DNA from: Byssovorax sp.
Lineage (GTDB): Bacteria > Myxococcota_A > Polyangia > Polyangiales > Polyangiaceae
Assembly: GCA_025362495.1 (NCBI GenBank)
Contig: JANYGI010000113.1
Location: forward strand, 62,001 to 126,000
DNA length: 64,000 bases
Direction of reading: 5' to 3'
Both the position numbers and the translations under genes were made by a program. Every line of letters starts with the position of its first letter. Position 1 is the stretch's first letter. Positions 59,335-64,000 of the stretch are shown one piece after another. The notes beneath the pieces were generated by a model. The model worked only from the letters and a program-made list of their open reading frames with translations, searched no databases and was not told the origin of the DNA.

Positions 59335-59919
59335 ATGTACCGTCGCAGCTTGCTCGCTCTCACCATGTTCCTGTTCGCGCTCGCGCTCACCGGGTGCGCT
59401 CCTCCGTGGATCGTCGTCACGCAGACGACGCCCAACCCGTTCGTGAACGCGCCGAAGTTCTCCGTGCTCCCGACCGATTACACCGGCCTCAGCATCGGCG
59501 AGAAGCCGGAGTCCGTGTACCTCGCCGGCAAGGACGCCGGTCAGCAGCAGAGCTTCCAGGCCGACAAGGCCGGCATCAACGAGGAGTTCGTCAACGCCCT
59601 GATCAAGCAGGCCCGCGAGGCCGGCATCGAGGTCGTGCTTGGCACCGGTCCCGGCGACGCGCCGTTCCAGATCCACCCCGCGATCCAGTGGGTCGAGCCC
59701 GGCTTCTTCGCCGGCGTCATGGGCGCGCCCAGCCAGACGCGGATGAAGCTCCAGATCACGGCCCCCGACGGCCGCGTGCTCGACGAGATCCAGATGAAGC
59801 ACATCACCGGCGCTTCGTTCATCTACGCGTCGAGCGGAGGCCGCCTCCGCAAGGACGGTCAGGGCCTGGGCGAGTGGGCCGCGAAGTACCTCAACACCCG
59901 CGTCCACCCCGGGAAGTAG
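59335..59919 (+). CDS. Lipoprotein of unknown function
   Basis: 194 residues with GGAGGACA upstream of the ATG. Lipoprotein signal MFLFALALTGCAPPW with the cysteine at about residue 21. The mature domain is alpha/beta (GINEEFVNALIKQAREAGIE; MKLQITAPDGRVLDEIQMKH). The pattern resembles DUF4410-type lipoproteins, but I would not assert that. Probably envelope-located. Confidence 0.7.
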   Translation: MYRRSLLALTMFLFALALTGCAPPWIVVTQTTPNPFVNAPKFSVLPTDYTGLSIGEKPESVYLAGKDAGQQQSFQADKAGINEEFVNALIKQAREAGIEVVLGTGPGDAPFQIHPAIQWVEPGFFAGVMGAPSQTRMKLQITAPDGRVLDEIQMKHITGASFIYASSGGRLRKDGQGLGEWAAKYLNTRVHPGK

Positions 59920-59983
59920 CGCCTCGGCGCTGCTCGCTCCCCGCGATCACCGAGGCCCCGGCGCCGCGCTCCGCAGCGCCGGA

Positions 59984-60290
59984 TCAGCCGCCTTTGATCG
60001 AGAGATCTTCCTTCTTCGTCCGCTCATCGATCGGGGCGAATTTCATCAGAATGGCAATCACCCCGAAGAGGGCGTGCGAGAGCTGATCGATGAGCTTGAC
60101 GAGCTCTGCGCCTTTGTCGCCCAACGAGAGGAGCGCGAGCCCGAACAGCACCGAGAACAGCAGCACCTGGAGGATCTCCCCCTTCGCGAACGCGTCGACG
60201 ACGCTGGTGGGGATGATGTTCATCACGAAATCGACGGTGCCGAGCGGCTTGGCCGTGGTAGCGATGGCCTCGACGTCCTTGGGATCGGCT
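59984..60290 (-). pseudogene. Remnant of a dicarboxylate/amino-acid:cation symporter
   Basis: About 95 residues of a DctA/GltP-type transporter: LGTVDFVMNIIPTSVVDAFA, KGEILQVLLFSVLFGLALLS, LIDQLSHALFGVIAILMKFAP. This is an internal piece of a roughly 420-residue protein. The upstream residues (MPAPFIEK...) are unrelated, and the frame stops soon after MKFAPI, before the conserved second half. Truncated at both ends; a gene fossil. Confidence 0.75.
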
Positions 60291-60520
60291 CTCGACACGG
60301 GTGCTCGACGCGGCGCTCGCCCTCGGGTGATCTGCGACGACGCGGGGTGATCCACGAGATCACCGCGGCGCCGCGCCAGGGTGGCGATCATTCCTGCGCT
60401 CCGGTAACATCGCCCTGCTTTCTCGATGAACGGGGCCGGCATGGTTCGTGTTCTCTTCGGTCGGTGAGGCGCGCGTCACGGCGCCGCCCACCCCCTCTCG
60501 CTCCGAAGGAGACTGCGATC

Positions 60521-61948
60521 ATGTCCCGTCATCTCGCCCTTGGCCTCGTCCCGATGTTCCTCCTGCTCGGGGCCTGCAAGGCCGTCGATACCGAGTCGCT
60601 GGCCGAGCAGGAGCAGGGGACCGAGAGCGCCGTCTCCGGCGCCATCGCCGACGGGGACTACGTGCTCCACATGGTCAACAGCAATCATTGCCTCGACGTA
60701 TCGGGCTCGAGCAAGGCCGACGGCGCCAAGGTGCAGGAGTGGACCTGCAACGGCACCTCGGCGCAGACGTTCCACGTCGTGTCCACCGACAGCGGCTATT
60801 ACAAGATCGTCAACATCAACAGCGACAAGGCCCTCGACATCAAGGACGTGAGCACCGCGGCCAACGCGGCCCTCCAGCAGTGGGGGTACGGCGGCGGGAA
60901 GAATCAGCAGTTCAAGATCGTCGACCGTGGCAATGGCCAGTTCAGCCTCCAGGCGCGGCACACCGACATGGCCCTCGACGTGTTCTGGGGCAACGCCGCC
61001 GACGGGACGCCGATCGTGCAGTATCCGTGGACGGGGACGAGCAACCAGCGCTGGACGTTCACCAAGGTGGGCGGGGGCAACCCGCCTCCGCCTCCTCCCG
61101 GCGGCGGCGGTGGCGGCGATCTTCCGACGCGGCTCCGCGTCACCAACCAGTGTGCCAATCCGATCTGGGTCGCTCACAGCAACAACGTGCCTGACGCGCA
61201 GAACGTCAAGCTCGCCAAGGGGCAGTCGCGCGACTACAACATCCCCGACGGCGGGCTCCCGGCGATCCGCGTCTGGCCCAAGGTGGGCTGCGCCGACGAC
61301 GGGACACACTGCACGATCGGGGAGAGCGTGTCGCCCTGTCCCGCCGGCGGTTGCCAGCCGCCCGTCGACTCGAAGTTCGAGGCCTCGTTTGCGCCCAAGG
61401 GCGCCGCGGCGGCGACCTGGTACAACCTCAGCCAGGTCGACGGCTACACCCTCCCGTTCAAGGTCGTCCCGCGCGGCGCCGGCGCCGGATCGGGGAGCTG
61501 CCAGACGTCGGATTGCTCCGGTCTAGCGCTCGACTCGTGCCCCGGCGACGAGGACATGAGCGGCGGCGGCGCCTTCCCCGCCTTCGCCCACGAGGATCTC
61601 CGCATCCGCGACGGCCAGGGCCACGTGATTGGCTGTCTGTCGCCCTGCAAGAAGTGGAATTACCCGAGCCCCTGGGGCCTCGGTCAGCCCGAGTCCGCCG
61701 ATCCCGGCCTGCACCTCTGCTGCCCGACGCCGATCGATCCGCAGTCCGGCCAGTGCACGCCGCAGAGCTCGTGCATGACGTCCGAGTCGTGCCGCAACGC
61801 GAGCGATCCGAAGAGCGTGGTGCACACCGAGTACGTGAGCGCGATCCACAGCATGTGCCCCACGGCCTACAGCTACTCGTACGACGACGCGGCGGGGCTC
61901 CACAACTGCCCCTCGACGACGGGCTTCGAGGTCGTCTTCTGCCCCTGA
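60521..61948 (+). CDS. Lipoprotein with ricin-type lectin and thaumatin-like domains
   Basis: 475 residues with GAAGGAG before the ATG. Lipoprotein signal LALGLVPMFLLLGACKAVD, cysteine at about residue 17. Residues 45-185 are a ricin-B/CBM13 beta-trefoil (NSNHCLDVSGSSKADGAKVQ; ALDIKDVSTAANAALQQWGY). A Pro/Gly linker (about 187-201) leads to a thaumatin-like domain, residues 203-475, with TNQCANPIWVAHSNN and the end YSYSYDDAAGLHNCPSTTGF then EVVFCP. Many Cys are consistent with the disulfide-rich thaumatin fold. Ricin domains bind glycans, and thaumatin-like domains can act on glucans. It probably binds or degrades a polysaccharide, fungal or bacterial, at the cell surface. Confidence 0.88.
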   Translation: MSRHLALGLVPMFLLLGACKAVDTESLAEQEQGTESAVSGAIADGDYVLHMVNSNHCLDVSGSSKADGAKVQEWTCNGTSAQTFHVVSTDSGYYKIVNINSDKALDIKDVSTAANAALQQWGYGGGKNQQFKIVDRGNGQFSLQARHTDMALDVFWGNAADGTPIVQYPWTGTSNQRWTFTKVGGGNPPPPPPGGGGGGDLPTRLRVTNQCANPIWVAHSNNVPDAQNVKLAKGQSRDYNIPDGGLPAIRVWPKVGCADDGTHCTIGESVSPCPAGGCQPPVDSKFEASFAPKGAAAATWYNLSQVDGYTLPFKVVPRGAGAGSGSCQTSDCSGLALDSCPGDEDMSGGGAFPAFAHEDLRIRDGQGHVIGCLSPCKKWNYPSPWGLGQPESADPGLHLCCPTPIDPQSGQCTPQSSCMTSESCRNASDPKSVVHTEYVSAIHSMCPTAYSYSYDDAAGLHNCPSTTGFEVVFCP

Positions 61949-62177
61949 TCCCATTCGCTCTGGCCGCGTCGAGCGTCCGAGCTGCGTCTCCGTCGGTCCG
62001 GTATCCGCGGCGGCGCGCCGGAGCGCCCTCGCTCGCGGATACCGGCCCTCCTCCGATGCAGCTCGGTCGCTCTCCTGGCCGGGCTGCTTCCTTTTCCCCT
62101 CCGGACAATCGAAGCGTTTGGTCGCAGCTCGCGCCGCACGGAGGATGGGCGGAGCAGCGGTGCGCTCTGGCTGCGAA

Positions 62178-62708
62178 TCACGGGCCGGTGGAGCTCGAGC
62201 TCGCGCTGGCGGTCGAGGTGCCCGCCATGCCGCCTGCGCCCGTGCCGCTGCCGCTGCTCGTGGCGCCGCCCGGGGTCAGGCCGGCGATCCAGGCCTTGAT
62301 ACAGGCCACCTCGCTGTCGCTGAGCGGGGCGCCGGAGGGCATGCGGGTGCCGCAGGTCTCGCTCGAGACCTTGATGTAAATGATGCTGGTGTCGGGCGCC
62401 GCCGGATCCGCCAGAGGCGCCATGCACTCGGCGGACATCTTGCCGACCACGCGCGCTTCGACGCCGGCCGAGACGAGATCGAGGCCTTGCGCGGGCGTCG
62501 CGCCGCTGTGGCAGGTGCTGCCAGCGCACTTCATCGCCAGGATCTCGGTGGGAACGTCGGGGCAGCTGAGTCCGCCGCCCGCGCCGCCCATCCCACCGTC
62601 GGTGATGAAGCGACCCGGATCGCGGAGCTTGCCGGGGCAGCCGAGCAGGGCAATGGACCACGTCACCGCCGCGGCGCCGAGGAAGAGGGCTTTGATCTCA
62701 GTACGCAT
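62178..62708 (-). CDS. Cytochrome-like lipoprotein with CX4CH motif
   Basis: 176 residues. The start is the ATG at 62708 (GGAG upstream), overlapping the end of the upstream gene by 11 bp. Lipoprotein signal FLGAAAVTWSIALLGCPGK, cysteine at about residue 24. A motif KCAGSTCHSGATPAQGLDL has a CX4CH spacing in place of CXXCH; it may bind haem atypically or be a non-haem relative. The C-terminal tail is Ser/Gly/Ala-rich, with GAGGMAGTSTAS and a final STGP, like the lipoprotein at 47578. Other Cys pairs are SAECMAPL and SETCGTR. Confidence 0.72.
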   Translation of the reverse strand: MRTEIKALFLGAAAVTWSIALLGCPGKLRDPGRFITDGGMGGAGGGLSCPDVPTEILAMKCAGSTCHSGATPAQGLDLVSAGVEARVVGKMSAECMAPLADPAAPDTSIIYIKVSSETCGTRMPSGAPLSDSEVACIKAWIAGLTPGGATSSGSGTGAGGMAGTSTASASSSSTGP

Positions 62709-64000
62709 ACGCCACTCCAATCCCGATCCCGAAGAGCTCGTCGAGCGCGCCGCCAGCCACGTATTTGTTGCCGGGCACCGGATCGAACGAATAGAAATAA
62801 CGCGTGTAGTGGCCCGTGAGCCGAGCCTCGAAGCCCGCCGCGAGCAGGATCGCGAGGCCGGCGCCGAAGTCGACGCCGCCGACGGTCGAGCCGTTGAAGC
62901 GATCGTAGACCGGGCCCGCCGAGAGCGGACCGTCGTACCCGGCGTCGAGCAGCAAGGCCATGCGCCAGAAGGGGATCCGCGCGTCGAGGCCGCCGCGGAG
63001 CGCCATGTACTTCACGTCGGGTGTCGAGGTGGCGAGCGTCGCCGAGCCGTCGAAGATGAAGCTCGTGAAGTTGATCCCGCCGTTGACGCCGATGACGGGC
63101 CCGGTGGGGCTGCCGGGCCGGAATCGGGCGCGGAGCCCGCCGCCGAAGCGCATCCACGTCGTGCCGAGCTTGGTGCCGGACTTGGTCGCCGACGAGATGC
63201 CGAACGCCCGCGCGAAGCTGCCAGTCAGGCCGAGATCTTTGATGAAGGGGATCGTCGTCCCGGCGCCCGGGTAGATCTCGACGGCGACCGCCGGCATCGG
63301 CGCGCCGAAGACGTCGTAGTCACGGGTGTTGCTGGTGATGGGATCGCTGTATGTGAAGCGGCGACCGCCGATCTCGACGCCCAGGCTCGCCGCGAAGAGC
63401 GCGGTGCTCATAAGGTTCTTCTCGCGCGTGGACGTCTCGGCGGCCGGGGGCGGCGCGACGGCCGGATCGTTCGTCGGCTTCGGCACGCTGGTCTTCTCCG
63501 CCACCGGCTTCGGCCCCGCGAGCTGCTCGAGGTGCGGATCGAGGAGGCCGTGCAGCGCCGTCTTCTTGGCGTCGCTCCCGCCCGGGAGAGTGACATCCTC
63601 GTCAACCTGCAAATCGCCGGGGATCTGATCGATCCACAGGATCGCGACCACCAGGCCGCCGGGGCTGTTCTTCTTGGATCGCGCGGCGATCACCGCGTCG
63701 GCGCCGACGGCCGCGGCCGCCTTGCGCAGGCGGATCAGCGCCTTCTCGCGCTGCTTCGGCTGGGTGAGCGCCGCCCCGAACGAGCCGCGCTGTCCCTCTT
63801 TTCCGAGAGCGTCAGTGAACGCCCCCGAGTCGATGACGCGGAGCCTCTCTGGAACGACGGCGAGCAGCGCGGTGCGGACGGTGTCCGCGTCGTTGCCCTC
63901 GACGTAAATGGCGATCGCCTTGGCCGATCCGGCGGCCCAGGCGTGCGCCGGGGCCATCGTGATGGCGACGAAGACGGCAATCCATGCCAGGATCGTTCGA
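62698..64000 (-). CDS. Exported protein with barrel-like C-terminal half (5' end outside window)
   Basis: The frame is open to the right edge and no convincing start lies inside, so the N-terminus is incomplete. The visible N-terminus reads like a signal peptide (LAWIAVFVAITMAPAHAWAA). About residues 30-200 are alpha/beta (VPERLRVIDSGAFTDALGKE; AVGADAVIAARSK), then a Pro/Ala linker. The C-terminal half has alternating strands typical of outer-membrane barrels (LRARFRPGSPTGPVIGVNGG; GLAILLAAGFEARLTGHYTR), ending in GIGIGVAYAY with a terminal aromatic. The lipoprotein gene at 62708 starts inside its 3' end, so the two are co-transcribed. Confidence 0.72.
   Translation of the reverse strand, partial: RTILAWIAVFVAITMAPAHAWAAGSAKAIAIYVEGNDADTVRTALLAVVPERLRVIDSGAFTDALGKEGQRGSFGAALTQPKQREKALIRLRKAAAAVGADAVIAARSKKNSPGGLVVAILWIDQIPGDLQVDEDVTLPGGSDAKKTALHGLLDPHLEQLAGPKPVAEKTSVPKPTNDPAVAPPPAAETSTREKNLMSTALFAASLGVEIGGRRFTYSDPITSNTRDYDVFGAPMPAVAVEIYPGAGTTIPFIKDLGLTGSFARAFGISSATKSGTKLGTTWMRFGGGLRARFRPGSPTGPVIGVNGGINFTSFIFDGSATLATSTPDVKYMALRGGLDARIPFWRMALLLDAGYDGPLSAGPVYDRFNGSTVGGVDFGAGLAILLAAGFEARLTGHYTRYFYSFDPVPGNKYVAGGALDELFGIGIGVAYAY

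Noticed and set aside
60074-60520. N-terminal extension of the ricin-thaumatin protein
   Set aside because: It would place the lipobox in the middle of the protein; the ATG at 60521 has GAAGGAG and a correct lipoprotein signal.

Overview
The window is high-GC bacterial DNA with dense genes and no rRNA, tRNA, CRISPR array or intact mobile element that I can see. The gene content points to a myxobacterium (Myxococcota, probably the Polyangia/Sorangiineae side). It holds a gliding-motility (Glt/Agm) locus with a 3,818-residue TPR protein, an FHA protein with the AgmX/PglI C-terminal domain, many TPR and Ser/Gly-rich lipoproteins, a eukaryotic-type protein kinase fused to an NTPase, and a DUF1501/di-haem pair. 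This assignment comes from protein families, not from a marker gene.

Layout. 1-5.4 kb: a secreted, membrane-anchored protein running off the left edge, a HEAT-repeat protein, a HAMP-like membrane protein, a YraN-family protein and a Cys-rich lipoprotein. 5.4-28.7 kb: the main locus, seven co-directional genes behind a candidate promoter and a strongly folded leader. They are three TPR envelope proteins (gltC/gltD/gltE-like), a small exported protein, an FHA-TM-TonB-like protein (gltG/pglI), a TPR lipoprotein and the giant gltI/agmK homologue. In Myxococcus xanthus the corresponding proteins span the envelope and link cytoplasmic motors to surface adhesion. gltA, gltB, gltH, gltJ and gltK are not in the window.

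28.7-36.5 kb: a PhyH oxygenase-TetR operon with an operator-like palindrome at its promoter, a large kinase-ATPase-TPR regulator, and a receiver-GGDEF-EAL protein. 36.6-40.4 kb: a di-haem lipoprotein and a Tat-exported DUF1501 protein in one operon. 40.6-49.9 kb: a small membrane protein, an overlapping pair of unrecognised soluble proteins, an acyl-CoA-dehydrogenase-type flavoprotein, a membrane-bound pseudo-activator resembling sigma-54 activators but lacking the catalytic motifs, a lipoprotein and an Hsp70 homologue.

49.9-60.4 kb is accessory and partly decayed. It holds a DUF433/DUF5615 toxin-antitoxin pair with a frameshifted toxin, remnants of an ABC exporter, a dicarboxylate symporter and an apparent glycosyltransferase-like gene, a nucleotidyltransferase toxin-antitoxin-like pair, and a 7 x 33-bp tandem repeat. 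Intact genes lie between them (AspT-type transporter, HAD, methyltransferase, TPR lipoprotein). 60.5-64 kb: a ricin-lectin/thaumatin lipoprotein, a cytochrome-like lipoprotein and an outer-membrane barrel-like protein running off the right edge.

All calls come from reading translations and motifs by eye. No database search was run, and residue positions are approximate.
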